NCBI RefSeq assembly: GCF_002099425.1
Contig: NW_018343969.1
Span: 5,495,001-5,559,000 of the forward strand
DNA: 64,000 bases
Reading direction: 5' to 3'
Source of the DNA: Phascolarctos cinereus
Taxonomy: Eukaryota > Chordata > Mammalia > Diprotodontia > Phascolarctidae
This document shows positions 33,641-46,069 of this stretch, one piece after another (within the stretch, counting starts at the first letter, position 1; each line of letters starts with the position of its first letter). The notes beneath the pieces were generated by a model. It was not told where the DNA came from. It saw only the letters and a list, made by a program, of their open reading frames with translations, and made no database searches. A program made the position numbers and the translations under genes.

Positions 33641-33925
33641 CTTTCAGTGCCAAGATGGCAGAGTAAGGAAGGAATCCTCTGAAGCCCTCCCAAGATCCCC
33701 TCTAAACAACTAGAAAAATGTCTTAGGATTGGTCTAGGAAAGGTTTGTCTCACTAGGGTGGGAGGGGAGCAAGGGCTGAGAGCAGCAGTAGTAGCCAGCC
33801 TCACAGCAGGGGGCCTGCAGCAAGGTGCCAAGCCTTGGGCAATTCACCCATGAGCAAGCAGCTAAGCCCTGTAGCCCAGTGAAAGGCAGCAGCAAAGCCC
33901 TAAGCCCCAGCTTAACTCACTCTTG
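33641..33925 (+). mobile_element. Marsupial L1 LINE 5' end fragment
   Basis: Starts at TGCCAAGATGGCAGAGTAAG and runs through AAGGAATCCTCTGAAGCCCT, CCCCTCTAAACAACTAG and GGGTGGGAGGGGAGCAAGGG to GCAAGCAGCTAAGCCCTGTA. That last segment is also present at about 30960 in the other L1. It ends into a MIR. This is the extreme 5' end that the 30.5-kb L1 lacks. Confidence 0.8.
33649..33660 (+). promoter_or_regulatory. YY1-like site at L1 5' end
   Basis: GCCAAGATGGCA holds the CAAGATGGC core of YY1 sites. Human L1 has a YY1 site at the same place, just inside the 5' end, where it sets the start of transcription. That the marsupial copy works the same way is inference. Confidence 0.55.
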
Positions 33926-33929
33926 TCTT

Positions 33930-34085
33930 TAACAACCCAATGAAGTTGTTTATGTAAGTATTATTGTTCCCATCTTACAGATAAAGTGTCATTTAAGTAG
34001 CTCACTTGCCAGTGATCATAAAGTTAACAAGAGCTAGGATTTGAACCCTGGTGTCCTGCCTTCAAGCCCACTATTTCTTCTCCCA
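33930..34085 (-). mobile_element. MIR-type SINE
   Basis: AACAACCCAATGAAGTTGTT, TGTTCCCATCTTACAGATAA and GAGCTAGGATTTGAACCCTG are a reversed MIR. Confidence 0.75.
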
Positions 34086-34309
34086 TAATATATTTTTTAG
34101 AAAGGAAAGAAAGAAACAGCAATTGAGATTCCTCTCAAGGAACTTACACTGAAATGTAAGAGATGAATAAATAATTATACCAGAAGGTATTGTTAGGGAG
34201 GATAATTTTTTAAGGTTCAAAGCACTGTATGGGTGATTTCATGTTTTGTGTAATTTTAGACACATTGAAGAAACTACTGAAATATGTTAATGGTACAAAA
34301 ATAGCTGTC

Positions 34310-34548
34310 ATTTATATAGGGCTTTAAGTCTTGTGAAACGCTTTGTAAAAGTGATCTCTTCTGATCCTCACCTCAGCCCAATGAGGTAGGTATTTTTGTT
34401 ATCTCTATTCTATAGATAAGGAAAGGTGGACCTAGCAAGATTAAGTAATTTCCCAGGGTCACCTAGCTAGTAAGCGTATGAGGCAGGATTTGAATCTAGG
34501 AATTCCAAATGTCAGTCCAGAATTCTGTTCACTATGTTGGCTAGCTGC
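34310..34548 (-). mobile_element. MIR3-type CORE-SINE, nearly full
   Basis: TTTATATAGGGCTTTAAGTC, CTTCTGATCCTCACCTCAGC, CAATGAGGTAGGTATTTTTG, CCCAGGGTCACCTAGCTAGT and GGATTTGAATCTAGGAATTC then CACTATGTTGGCTAGCTGC mark a long reversed copy. Confidence 0.85.
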
Positions 34549-34914
34549 ATACATATTTATGTAGTGTATTATCATACACATCTTGAGTACTGACCTTCCC
34601 TTAACTTATGAAATTTAAGTTACTCCAAGAATTAAGTGCTTGCTTGAATGTAAAGAAACCCAAAAGTTCCTTCTCTGTTTAGATATCTTATAAACTTAAA
34701 GGCTGTGACTCATCAAAATGCTTCCACAAGCTTGTAAGTAGTGATACTAACAATAAGATCCTTGTGTGTGCGTTTATGTGATTCTAAGACAAAATGAGAT
34801 ACTTGTAAGTCATTGCACAGTTCTAATGAAGGTTTAACTTTGCCTTAACACAGCAGGCATAGTCAGCAAAAATACAGTGACACTTAGCTCTTGTAATGCT
34901 TCTAAAGATGTCTT

Positions 34915-35145
34915 TAGCAGCTAGGTGGCACAGTGGACAGAACACTGGGCTTGGAGTCAGGAGGACCTCAGTTCAAATCCAGCTTCAGATGCTTATTAGC
35001 TATGTGACCCTGGCCAAGTCACTTAACTGTGTTTGCCTCACTTTCCTCCTATGCAAAATGACCTGGAGAAGGAAATGGCAAACTGCTCTAGGATCTCAGC
35101 AGGGTAGGTGCTGATGACTCGAATGGTCTTCAAGTTGAAGAATCC
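34915..35145 (+). mobile_element. Mar-1 type CORE-SINE with RTE-like tail
   Basis: AGCAGCTAGGTGGCACAGTG, CTTGGAGTCAGGAGGACCTC, TTAGCTATGTGACCCTGGCC, then the tail GACCTGGAGAAGGAAATGGC and AAACTGCTCTAGGATCTC. Confidence 0.9.
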
Positions 35146-35599
35146 CCAACAGGACATGAGTGGAACTTGTTATGGCCTTGGGTGACAAGGAAGTTGACAG
35201 TGAGGTCCAGTCAAGTCCTGGGGACAGTTTTGCTACCTTTTAAGAGAAAATCAGTTCCTTTTTTGAAGAAAAGAGGGAGGAAGTTCATGATATCCCATTT
35301 TCCAGAGATCTCTCTAACCTTCTAAAACCTTCAAAATTACCTTTTAACAATTCAAAATCCCCATTTAAAAAGCACTCCGTGTATGTTCTCCCTTTAGTGT
35401 TATGAGACTAAGGCTACTTTCCACGATGAAGAGAATGCTTGAAACCTGGCCCTAGTTAAATGCAAGAAAGCATTTATTGATTATCCCTTTTAATATCTAG
35501 GGGGATAAAAGAGTAATCTTTGATTTCTTCAACACAGAAACCTCTTGGAATAGAAAATTGTGTCCACTGAACTAGCTCACAATGTGACAATGACTTTAA

Positions 35600-35750
35600 T
35601 TGATAAGTCCTAGGAGCTTTTCCAAGTCATATAGAGGTATAGTGACTTGTCAGGGGTCACATAGCAAGCAAATGTCAGACGTTGAATATGAGTCAAGGTC
35701 TTCTTGACTCCATGCCCAGTATTGCATCCACTATGCCAAGATTCTTCTAC
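35600..35750 (-). mobile_element. MIR-type SINE
   Basis: GTGACTTGTCAGGGGTCACA, TAGCAAGCAAATGTCAGACG and AGTATTGCATCCACTATGCC fit a reversed MIR. Confidence 0.7.
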
Positions 35751-36484
35751 TTGCTGTCTATCTCCATATCAAAATTGTTCTTTCAAAATCATCTTTTGAA
35801 ATGTGCTCAGGGCATATCACCCCATTAGTGCGATGAGATCAAGACCGCCAACCTAGACAGAGCCACCCAGGGTTCTTTCTTTAAATTGGTATGGAACCCA
35901 TCTTACACATAAATAATGGATATCAAATACAGTGAAACTTCTTCCAGTGTATGTAGCCAAACATTTAAGTTTATTATTATTATCAACAAAATTATTTTTC
36001 CCGTCTTTAAGCAAAGTCTTGCTTTGTTCTCATTCTCATGAACTTATGCAAAGGATTTATAGTGTTTTTCATTATCAGATTTTCTTGACACTGCTCAGTT
36101 TTTCTGTCACTTTAATTGGGAAAAATACAAGGGAGCCTTTGATGGCCAAAAGAATGCCTCCCTATGCTTAGCAACTAGTGCCTGTGACAGCCTATTATAT
36201 AAGAAGGCTGATGTTTCAAAGGCAGTGAACTCAAGTCTTGATCAGATTATTCTTGAAACTGGCATTGGTTCTTTCCATTTAAAATACAGTAGGTTAATTA
36301 AAAATACTAAAAAAAAAATCCCTTAATTTATGATAAATAAATCATACGTTAATACCTAAGAATTTTAAAGATATTTTTGGGGCACATGAAAATGTTGTTT
36401 TTCGAATAGAAGATTTTGAAAAAAAAACTTTATTTACTCAGATGCAGTGTGGACATCCCACTGACACTACATATATCAGAAGGT

Positions 36485-36830
36485 GAATTCATTATCTTCC
36501 CCCACTAAAACCATCGTTGCCACTCTCTAATAGCTAATTCTATTGATTATAATGCCATCCTCCCAGATCTCCAAGTTCCTTAGCTTAAAATTATCTTTGA
36601 TGCCATGTTTTTCAACCTTCACTGTTGTCTTTTCTCCTTTGCCTTTGTCAGATTCTATTTTGTATCTTATTTAAATATGTACATTTCTTATTCCCCACCA
36701 ATTATAATTTAAGCTCATTAAAGGCAAAAGCAGCAATGTTTTTAATTTTTTTTTTGTATCCCTAGCACATAGCACGGTGCCTTATATATAACAGGCGGTG
36801 TTCATTGGACTAGTATTGAATGAAATTGAA
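36485..36830 (+). mobile_element. L2 LINE 3' end
   Basis: CCTCCCAGATCTCCAAGTTC and ACTGTTGTCTTTTCTCC may be ORF2 remains. TATAATTTAAGCTCATTAAA, GTATCCCTAGCACATAGCAC, GGTGCCTTATATATAACAGG and TGTTCATTGGACTAGTATTG are the tail. Confidence 0.75.
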
Positions 36831-37865
36831 CAAGGAAGAAAGAATTGTTTATTCCCTTCAAAAGTCCAATAGTGAACACAGGGTGCTGAGTTTATTCCTT
36901 TGCTTTCTTTTACATAACCATTTACTGGTCCTCTTTACTACAGTTATCTCATAAGTGTTGCTTTGTATTTTCTAGTCTTTTCCTTTGTTTGATTCTTGTG
37001 AATTCTTCTGGGTCATATGAATGACATTATCCATTTTGGATTCCCGATAAGAAGAACAAATAAGAAGTTTACAAAAGCTTTTCTTCAAAGTATGCAGGAT
37101 AAGAAATATTTAAAGAAGTTATTTTTAAGTTATTTAATCTACTAGGGATTTTCTCAGCAGAGAAGAAAGAAAATTTTTTAAAAAGAGAAACTAAAAATTA
37201 GTGTCATTCTAGACTTTAATTAGTAATGTTTAAATGGCAGTGATAATTTTGAAAACTTTAAAAAAGAGTTCAGCAGTGGATACTCTATAGGGCAATACTT
37301 TTTTTTTTCTTCCTCATGATTCCAATGATTAAAGCTTAACCTTTCAAAGGTAAAAAGCCTCAGAAAAGTAGAAACCCAGCAGGCCTTTCACATTCCCTAA
37401 AGAACATTAAGCAACTTTGTTGCCCATTTAACCATGTACAGATGGGTAGGAATGCAAAAAATAAACATTATTCAGTGCTTCATAATACCCCAGTAAATGC
37501 AAGGCTTGATCTTTTCCTAATACCTATTATCGATAATTATTACTATTATTGATAACATCAGCAAATTATACTGCCCATTTCCTTAGTACTTGAGCAAGCT
37601 ACTTTACAGTCTGTGTTTATACACTTTGATTTATGATGACAGGTAAAGAGAATTGGAGTCTTTTATTTGGCAAAATAGGAAATGCATCATTGTGAATAAT
37701 CCCTACATTTCTTAGCTGCTGAAATGTTAAGAAACTTAAAAGTTATTATAATCTCTATAAAAATTAAGAAATTTTGACAGATTGCTAGGGATGTGAGTTG
37801 ATGAATGTGATAACCTATCAATCAACAAGAATTTATTTGCATGGTAGAAAATCCCTGCATTATTA
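36831..37865. other. Intronic stretch, nothing recognised
   Basis: AT-rich, with no family, gene or RNA that I can support. Confidence 0.5.
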
Positions 37866-37867
37866 GA

Positions 37868-37965
37868 GTAAAAAAGATATGGGTTCAAAGTCTGGCTCTG
37901 CTGTTTACTACCTGTCTGAACTTGGACAAGTTACCTAACCTTTCCGGTCCATAATTTTGAAATAT
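37868..37965 (+). mobile_element. MIR-type SINE, short
   Basis: GATATGGGTTCAAAGTCTGG, CTCTGCTGTTTACTACCTGT and GGACAAGTTACCTAACCTTT are a plus-strand MIR core. Confidence 0.75.
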
Positions 37966-38063
37966 GCTCTCAAGGTATTATCACTTAACAAAGATTTTCT
38001 GGAATGATGTGGAAAAGAACTTTCTAAAGCATAAGGCAATATATACACAGATAAGTGTATGTA

Positions 38064-38064
<1 letters not shown>

Positions 38065-38111
<47 letters not shown>
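38065..38111. repeat. (GT)n microsatellite
   Basis: About 22 uninterrupted GT units; the His-Thr and Cys-Val frames across it are artefacts. Confidence 0.97.
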
Positions 38112-38113
<2 letters not shown>

Positions 38114-38114
38114 T

Positions 38115-39695
38115 GTGAGACTCCATGCCTGCAGTTTCTTGGGGTCTGACTTTCAGAAAGGACCCTAAACATATTTCACAAACTGTAATTTTTCTTTTAA
38201 ACTTGTCAAATAATTACATTAAAAATTACAGAAAGCCTTGTAGGGTATTTTTAATTTGGAGCAATAATATTCAGTGAATATTAATAAAATAAGTGCCCAT
38301 CAGAACAGTGAACTGAATATCGGTAGTCTTTACTCCTAATTTTAAAAATTGTTTTTAAGTAGTTAAAAAAAAAAAGATTTTCTCTCACTGGAAAATTATC
38401 TGAAATAAATGTCATTACTATGAAACGATATTAATCTATTTGTTCTTCATCTTGTTTCTGTGACTCATATATATGTCTAATCCATGTCCCTGGTAATTTT
38501 ACTACTATATAAAATATAGAAATTCTATAATACATAAATCACATTATGGATCTGTTTTATTGCTTCATGAATTATCATAGATGTATACATGTGTATAATA
38601 AAACTATCCTCCATGTGCGGCATTGGGGTGTTGTTGAGTGGCTTAAAGGAAAATGGAATAGATATATTTAGCATCTTCTTCCCTCAACCTTCTCCACAGG
38701 AGACTTTAATTCCTGCCAGGAGGGAAAATAGGAAATTGAGACCAGAAACTTGGCCACCCTGTCCTCCTCAGAGAGAGGTGTTATAGGGCTAGAATTATAT
38801 CTGAACTTTTAAATATTGTCAACATAGACGATGTGGTTTTCAGGTTCAAACTAAACTTTCCATTGCTGTTTCTTAATGGATTATGGAGAGGCCCAAGTTT
38901 TTTTATCCAGTGCTTTACTCTCTTCCCAACAAATACTAGTTCCATGATGAGTGTACAGATGGAAGCATCAAAGAAAACCCTTTATCCAAGTCAACTGAGA
39001 AACAGAAATCAGAGAGGGTATACATATACCAGACAATACAGAGAGAAGGAGCTCCCCAACTGGGAATAAAGTTATTCAGCTCTACCAAGAGAGTCTCAGA
39101 TCTCTTCCTAATGGGGAATCCCCCGAAGTCTGTAGTGTAACATTCTGGGAATTGAAATATAACAGAGACTGCTAGCTCTTCTCATATTGGCTTCTTCCTG
39201 GTGTTTTCTTCCTTCAGCATCCTGAAATGGTATTGGTATCATCCATCTCCTTTCTAAATTTATGAACCGAAGTACCCAAAGTGACTGCAGAAATTGATGA
39301 GCAAAGCACATAGAGAAACTGAAGAGACTGGATCTCTCCTCTTTCTCACTCTCTCCTACTATGCCCCACCCCTCACATAGGTGGAGGACAGTGATCTTCA
39401 TCAATGAATAGAAAGGCCCATACTGATGGGCTTTGGGATTCAGGATACATATAGAATGGATTGACAATATCAGTATCCAAAAATTCTTAGCAGACTACAA
39501 CATTGGGCATGACCTAATAAGATGAAATTCAGTGTGGATACATTTTTAAAAATACTTTTGGGTTCAAAAACAATCAGCTTCAGAAGTCCAAGATGGAAGA
39601 GGTATGTTTAAATAGCAGTTTTTCTACAAAATATATCTGGGGCCATTAATAGATTGCAAACTCAACGAGTCCACAGTGTGGCATAGCAATAAAAT
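38115..39695. other. Intronic stretch, nothing recognised
   Basis: Frames of up to 119 codons (minus strand, 39108-39467) show no domain or compositional sign of coding. No named repeat was seen. Confidence 0.5.
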
Positions 39696-39699
39696 ATCT

Positions 39700-39815
39700 T
39701 AATGTGATCTCAGACTGCATTTAGAAAGACATAGTTTCTAGGAATAAGGAAGTGACAATCCTACTATACTGGATCCTGTTCAGACCACATCTAAAATATT
39801 ATGAGTGACAAGAGG
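39700..39815 (+). mobile_element. L3/CR1-type LINE, left part
   Basis: AGACTGCATTTAGAAAGACA, ACTATACTGGATCCTGTTCA and GACCACATCTAAAATATTAT correspond to the region just before the 10.7-kb copy's start and join to the part after the SINE. Confidence 0.65.
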
Positions 39816-39817
39816 CA

Positions 39818-40065
39818 AGTAGATGGTACAGTAGAGAGAGCCCTGCGCATGGAGTCAGGAAGAACTGTGCTCAAATATGAGCTCATACACTTAATGTAAC
39901 CCTGAGCAAATCACAACCTCTGTTTTCCTTAGTTTCCTCATCTGTAAAATTAAGCACCTACCCTCCAGGGTTGTTGAGAGGACAGAATTAGATAAAATTA
40001 TAAAGCACTTAGCACAGTGCCTGGCACATTATAGCCACTTAATAAATCTTTGTTAAATTTAAAAC
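39818..40065 (+). mobile_element. MIR SINE inserted in an L3/CR1 LINE
   Basis: GGCAAGTAGATGGTACAGTA, GCATGGAGTCAGGAAGAACT, AATCACAACCTCTGTTTTCC, TAGTTTCCTCATCTGTAAAA, GGGTTGTTGAGAGGACAGAA and GCACAGTGCCTGGCACATTA then TTAATAAATC: a full-length MIR including its L2-like tail. Confidence 0.88.
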
Positions 40066-40620
40066 TCAATAAGCTGGAAGAAGGACTGGTTGAAGAAACT
40101 TCAGATGCTTAGGAGGAGAACAGTATGATCTGGGAGGGCATGGAACTTATCTTCAATTACTTGCAGAGTTGTCCTATGGAAGGGGAATGAGACTTTGTTT
40201 GGTTTCAGAGAACAAAACCAGGATGGAAAAAATGGATGGAAATTGGAAAGAGTATGATATAGGTTTGTTTGTCAGGATATCCAGAAATATTTTTAGCCTG
40301 AAGAAAATCTAGAGGCAACATGATAATGATCTTAAGTATTTGAATGGATGTCATGTGGAAGAGGGAGTCGACTTGCTTTACTTCTCCCAGAGGACAGAAC
40401 TGGGAATGGTAGGTGGAAATTGCAAAGAAACAGTTCAAGTAACAATTCTTAACACTCCCAGTTATTGAAATGTTCTTTGGGTTTCCTTGGATGATAAAAA
40501 ATTCCCTTTCCTTGAGATCTTCAAGCGAAGTTGTGAGCTTGGCACAGTTGACCAGCTGCTAGGTATGCTGTAGAGGACTTCAGGAGTACATTGAGCTAAC
40601 TGACCTCTGGTGCCCATTTT
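40066..40620 (+). mobile_element. L3/CR1-type LINE, right part
   Basis: Continues the LINE from 39815: AATAAGCTGGAAGAAGGACT, GAGGCAACATGATAATGATC, TTGAATGGATGTCATGTGG, CCCAGAGGACAGAACTGGGA, GAAACAGTTCAAGTAACAAT and GAGCTAACTGACCTCTGGTG. Confidence 0.8.
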
Positions 40621-40624
40621 GGCT

Positions 40625-43600
40625 TTGAAAGTCTGATTTCACAAAGTTTCATCATTTGAGTTTAAAAGGGCATACACATAAGAAAAAATAATGGATATCA
40701 CTTACAGAGGACAGAAAAAGAGTTGGAAAATGCCATACTTTTTTGTTTCTTATCAGCCATCATCGAGAAAAAGTGAGTTTAGGCAAAGCAACAGCAGTAA
40801 GAAGAACAATAAAATGATTAAAGATCATCCCTTTGGAATTTGGCTGCTAAGGTGGAATGTGGTATCCACGTACATTCTGTTTACTTGAGATTATGACTTT
40901 ATTCAGCTACTGTGACTTTACTGTGACTCTATAAGGTAAAGAACATCTTTTTGTTTGTCCGTGTAGAGACAGCCTTGGGAAATGTGGAGCTCCAGGTTGC
41001 CTTGCCCTTTGAGACCCCCAAGGCAGACAAGGCAGAAGGGACAGGTTGAACTTCTTCTCTTCCTAACAGTGGAATGATTTGGTTTATCCACTTACCTCAC
41101 CTATCCAGGAAATAATGTGGAAGTCTGCAAGAGATTAAAGAAGGAACTGAGGTCTGAATGCTGCTAAGGTAGATGGGGCGGGGGAGGAATTCAGTAGTCT
41201 ACCCACAAAGGCCTTTACTTGTTCTGTATACATAATCACTACTGTTCATTAGAGATATAAAAACTGAGTGAAAAAATGTTCCATAACCACTTCATTGTTT
41301 TTCAAATGCCATGAAATTACTGACTAAATAGGCCATCTGCAGACAATCCTTTTTCAGCTTAGACTTTACTGTTTTAATGTTGCTGGTTAATCTTAGCACA
41401 AAGTAATATTTCTATTTCATAGAGGGGTGGGGTATGAGTGAATCAGAGACCAGATCTACAGATGAAAGGGAACCTGATAATCAGAGCCATAACTAGGGTA
41501 AGGCAATTGAGGTCTCTGCTTAAGGGTACTATATCTAGGGAAGTGTTACTTCCCAGCAGTTGTCTTCTAAGCACTCTATTCCTTTGACTCACAACACCAT
41601 AGGATCTTGCCTCTCATTCTCCACCTTAACACCTCTCTGACTTCCAACCTTCCTTCCCCACCTTCAACTCTTCAAACAATGAATTGCCCAGTGTGACTGT
41701 GCCCATTAGGAGCAGACTGTCCTTTGCTGTCCATTTGCCACTCCAAAATGAATTTGTACCAGGCAACAGAATTCCTAGGCATGACTCTTCTGTTGGGTTT
41801 AGTAATAAACTAACAATTATAAAGAACTTTAAGTTTAAATCAACAGCTTATTTTGTAAAACACAGAACAAAGTGACTCAATCAGTAAGCAAGAATGTCTC
41901 CAACAGTTATAAGAATATGTCCTTGAGATATATAGGGCATGAGGCATTTGATGGAAAGAGAGGGAAAGCATAATTTCTATAAACCAAAGAGACCATTTAT
42001 GCCAAGGCCACATGTCCTCTTTTGGCTTCCCCAAATGGCTCTTGCTTTTGCAGATTACGTTGCTTATTAGGTTAGCACCTTAAGAATGTATACAACAGAG
42101 CTGGTCTAATGTTATGTTTTTTAGCACCAGAGCATAAGTGCTGTTGCCAGCCACAGATAAACAGTTTGTGATGTTGAATTATGTGGGAATTATGTTGATT
42201 TATGTGATCTCTGAGAAGATACTCCTAGGATGATGAATATGACAGGTCTAAGACAACTCAGAATGTCTAATAGATATTCCCAGATGTCAGTGCTCAGGAG
42301 ATGCTGATCATTTTTTATCCTCTCATATGTCATGTAATGCAGCAGTCCAACGTTGTTTCTGTTTTTCTTTGTTTAAACTGACATACAAAATTTGCACAGG
42401 AACTTATTTTGTTCTTTTACAGGAGCAATCTGGGGTCTTGAATTTCATAGAGATTCTAGAAATGTAGGGTTGAGGAAACCAGAAACAGATCATTACCCTA
42501 CAATAACATGCAAAGGAATTGCTAATGCTCAAACATAGAAGAGATAACCTGACCTTTCGGTAGTCTCATCTCTAAATCCCTGCTGTAATAAATGTTAATT
42601 ACCTACTATTCAATTTATCTACTTCAGAGACCAAGCTAATCATGCAGTGCTTGAATATATGTATGGCTTTGGATGAAGGTGAAAAGAGAGGGGGGAGGGG
42701 ACCATTTTCAGATTTTATGTCTCTACCAGTATTTCAAATGGAAATTATCACTTATTATTTTTCTATTTCCCTGTCATATAAAAGTGAAATTATCAATCAT
42801 ATGCTTTGGTTCTCTGTTTAGAATGGTTATGTGCAAAGGAGAATGCAAACTTTGAGTCAACATACATAGAGTATAATATCTTAGTTGCTTAGAAAAAAAA
42901 ATAAAATATTTTGGGGTCTGTCATCATACCTAGAATTAACTGGCACTAGATGGCATTATTTCCTTTTTAAATAATTAAGACTTATTGTCTAAGCCTTTTA
43001 AAAATATGTTGTTAAAACCATAATAATAACCATAATACTATACCTATTTTTTGTTTTAAACATAAAATTTTATTTTTTGCTAACATTACTGTAAGCTAAA
43101 TGGTGAAATATCTATCAACATAAATAAAAATGACAGAAAGAATAAAAATTAAACAATAACCTATGCACTTTTGACAGGCTTTTGATCCTCTAAACATAAT
43201 GGTTTTTTCTAACTTATTTAGCTCACCTTGATATCTATATTAATTTGAAACTCTATTGCTAATCCAAGCATTGTTCCTTCCTAAAGCTAAATATTCCACA
43301 CAGCTGTATCAGCCTCTGTGACAAGTCAGGTTTGATCCCATCAATTGCTCAGTGATTTTATTTGTTTTAATATTTCCAAGATCGATATTTAAGTCAATAC
43401 TCCTTGCAGTAATGTAGATCTTGACCCATCTAAGTCATGGTAGATGGTTTTCATGAGTTGCCATGGCCCAGAAAAGCCTATTATCTGGTGACCAAACTTT
43501 GGATGATGAGCTAGTCCTGGAGCATTGACCAGACAACTTCCACTGGTGCCATATACAAAGAACTTGTCTTTTGTTTACGTAGCCTGCAAGACTTTAATGT

Positions 43601-43660
43601 CTCTTCCACTCCAGAGGAAGCAAGGTAGTGTTGTTGGGGGATGGGAGTGGGGAGGGGAGG
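40625..43660. other. Intronic stretch, nothing recognised
   Basis: Three kilobases with no repeat that I can name, no long frame and no RNA gene. An old repeat of unknown family may lie near 41440-41560 (CAGAGCCATAACTAGGGTAA). Confidence 0.45.
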
Positions 43661-43664
43661 AAAT

Positions 43665-43850
43665 GCACTGGATTGAAAATTTAAGTCCTGGGTTCAAATT
43701 CTGACTTTGCTAATTTACAATTCATATGAACTTAGGAACAACATTTTAACATTTCAGGGCCTCAATTTTAGCATCTGCAAAATGAGAATTTTGGACTAGG
43801 AGATCTATAAGGTTCCTACCATTTCTAGAGTCTATAAGATATTCAAATAA
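43665..43850 (+). mobile_element. MIR-type SINE
   Basis: AAGTCCTGGGTTCAAATTCT, GACTTTGCTAATTTACAATT, GGGCCTCAATTTTAGCATCT and ACTAGGAGATCTATAAGGTT are a plus-strand MIR. Confidence 0.8.
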
Positions 43851-44829
43851 GACATTAGTGGAGGACTTAACTGTTATGCTTAAGGTAATTTGATCTAAAT
43901 GTGGCTATTTTTACTATGGATTTTGATAAGACATAACCATCATTCATCATATCTGTTAACACTTGTTGATGCTTAAGTATGTTCAAAGGGAAGAATATCA
44001 TCTACGTTTACTTCCCTCCCCTCTACCAATCCCCAACCCTATCCCTATTACTATGTTGTAGTAGATCATAAGGAAACCAAGTAAGAAAGGAACTATGTAC
44101 TCATCAGTTCTGTGGCCATTAAACTCTAATATGCCCTTTTTCAGAGTCTGCTATTTTAGATTGTGACAAGAAAAAGCCCAGTCCTCCCTGCTTTCAGTGG
44201 ATAATTTAGCACACAAAGCAAGCTATTTATTCCCCTTTATTTCTATTAGGAAGTCCTGTCAGTTGATCTATTAATGGCAGGAATTCCTCTTTAAAGAGAC
44301 TAGCCAATTTTGAATTATTTGGAACAAAGATAATGTAACTATTTTACATATTTATAGGTGATGATTGTCTCTCACAAAAATAAAATAAAATAACATGTAT
44401 CCGAAGAACTGAGCATGTACAAAAGGTCTAAATATTTTTTAAAAAAACAAACAAGGGAATTAATGAACAGCTCAGAAAGAGAAAAGAAAGACACAGAGGG
44501 AGAAGAAGGCCAGGGAAGAGACAAAATTAGGGGGAAAAAAGGATCTCTCACCACCTGAGCACAATTCCTCATTTAATATGGCACAAACCCCATCCAGAAA
44601 ATTTTGAACCACCATCTGAGACTTATTCTTCTTCTCCTCTACCATCCTACCCTGACCCATGTTGAAAACATGTGACCTCTGAGTCATGTCTCTTTCAGAG
44701 ATAAATGTGTACTTTATGAACTCTAAGAATGGTCACAACTCCCATGTCTATATTTTCTGCTCATTTTAAGCAACACAATATACAACCTTTCTTATACCAG
44801 CTTTTCAAACTCAACATATTTTAAACCAA

Positions 44830-45148
44830 ATTTATCTTTCCCCCAAATACTTGTTACTCCGACTTCATTGTTTCTATCTGCTGGTGTCATCATTCACCTT
44901 GTTTCCCTAGTCTATAAACTTGAGTTTATCTATAAATTTTCTTTGTTCTTCACTTCTTAATAAGTTACTAAGCCATGCTAATTTTGTCTTTATCTCTTGC
45001 ATCCCACCCATTCCCCACTGTTTCCACCTTAGTATAAATCATTATTACCACTCACCTGAATTACTATAATAGTGTTCTAAAAGACTTGCCACTTCCAGAA
45101 CTTTCTCCTACATCTAACTTTATAACACTTCCAGAATAGTCAGTAGAT
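44830..45148 (+). mobile_element. L2 LINE, ORF2 C-terminal part (left half)
   Basis: CAAATACTTGTTACTCCGAC, TATCTGCTGGTGTCATCATT and AATCATTATTACCACTCACC then TGAATTACTATAATAGTG follow the L2 ORF2 3' coding region, where TRLDYCNSLL is normally encoded. The copy is interrupted at about 45148. Confidence 0.7.
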
Positions 45149-45149
45149 A

Positions 45150-45515
45150 TGGCCATTTGTGGATGGGACAGCTTTACCCGACACTGGAGAAACCTGTATG
45201 AACTAATGCAAAAATCAATTGCACAAAACTAGGAGAATTTACAACAGCATTATAAAGCAAAACAACTTTTAAAGTCTTGAGATCTCTGATCAAAGCACCA
45301 AAAAAGAAGCTTCCTACTTCCTGACACAAGGGTGATGAGCACAAAATGCAGAATAAGATTACTTGGAAATGGTCAGTGCACAAATGTGCTCTGCTTGACT
45401 CCACGTTTGTTATGAGAGTTTTATTTTTCCTTTGTTGTTGTCCAATTAGGTAGAGGGAGGGAAAGGTAGAGATAGAAAAAAAGCTAACACAAAACAAAAT
45501 ATTTTTAATTGTTAT
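45150..45515 (+). mobile_element. L1-like LINE 3' UTR inserted in the L2
   Basis: GTATGAACTAATGCAAAAAT, AGGAGAATTTACAACAGCAT, TAAAGTCTTGAGATCTCTGA, AAAATGCAGAATAAGATTAC, GTGCTCTGCTTGACTCC and GAGGGAGGGAAAGGTAGAGA match the common marsupial LINE 3' end. A related end sits reversed at 60888-61045. Assignment to L1 rather than another LINE is inference. Confidence 0.65.
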
Positions 45516-46055
45516 TTCACATCCCTGTTTAAACCCTTCCATGATTCCCGTTACCTACTGAGGAAAGCGTACACTGTTCTGCCCTCCACAGTTTGGCTCC
45601 AGCTACCTCATCTCATATAACTCCCCTCCATGTGTTCTACTTTTAAGCCAAATGACTGTTCTTTTACCTTTGAACTTGTGGTATGTATGCTTTTTTGCTG
45701 CTTCCTTGCTTGCCCATTTTCTTCTGTTTGAATTATTATCCTCTCCCCTTTGTTGAATTACGACCTTTCAAAGCCTAAATCAAGTGTTAACCTCCTGGAA
45801 TCCATTCCCAATCCCTCCTCTTTCCCCGTTCTCTGGTTAATAACGAGTTTACCCCCCTTGCACTTCAGATTGCATTTTGTTTTGTAACTCTCTAATGCAT
45901 TTATGATTTAATATTAGTCATCTCTCTTTCTATCTGCCCTGTAGTAAACTGTAGGATCCTTGACAATAGGGACTGAATTGTCTTTTCCAGCACCTGGCAC
46001 AGTTCTGCATACATGATATTCCCTTAGTAAATTTTGTTAAATGAATGAACAAATG
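45516..46055 (+). mobile_element. L2 LINE, ORF2 end and 3' tail (right half)
   Basis: AAACCCTTCCATGATTCCCG, TACCTACTGAGGAAAGCGTA, CTCCACAGTTTGGCTCCAGC, CTACCTCATCTCATATAACT, then GTAGGATCCTTGACAATAGG and CACCTGGCACAGTTCTGCAT, ending TTAAATGAATGAACAAATG. It continues the left half. Confidence 0.85.
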
Positions 46056-46069
46056 GTGTATCAAGCTGT

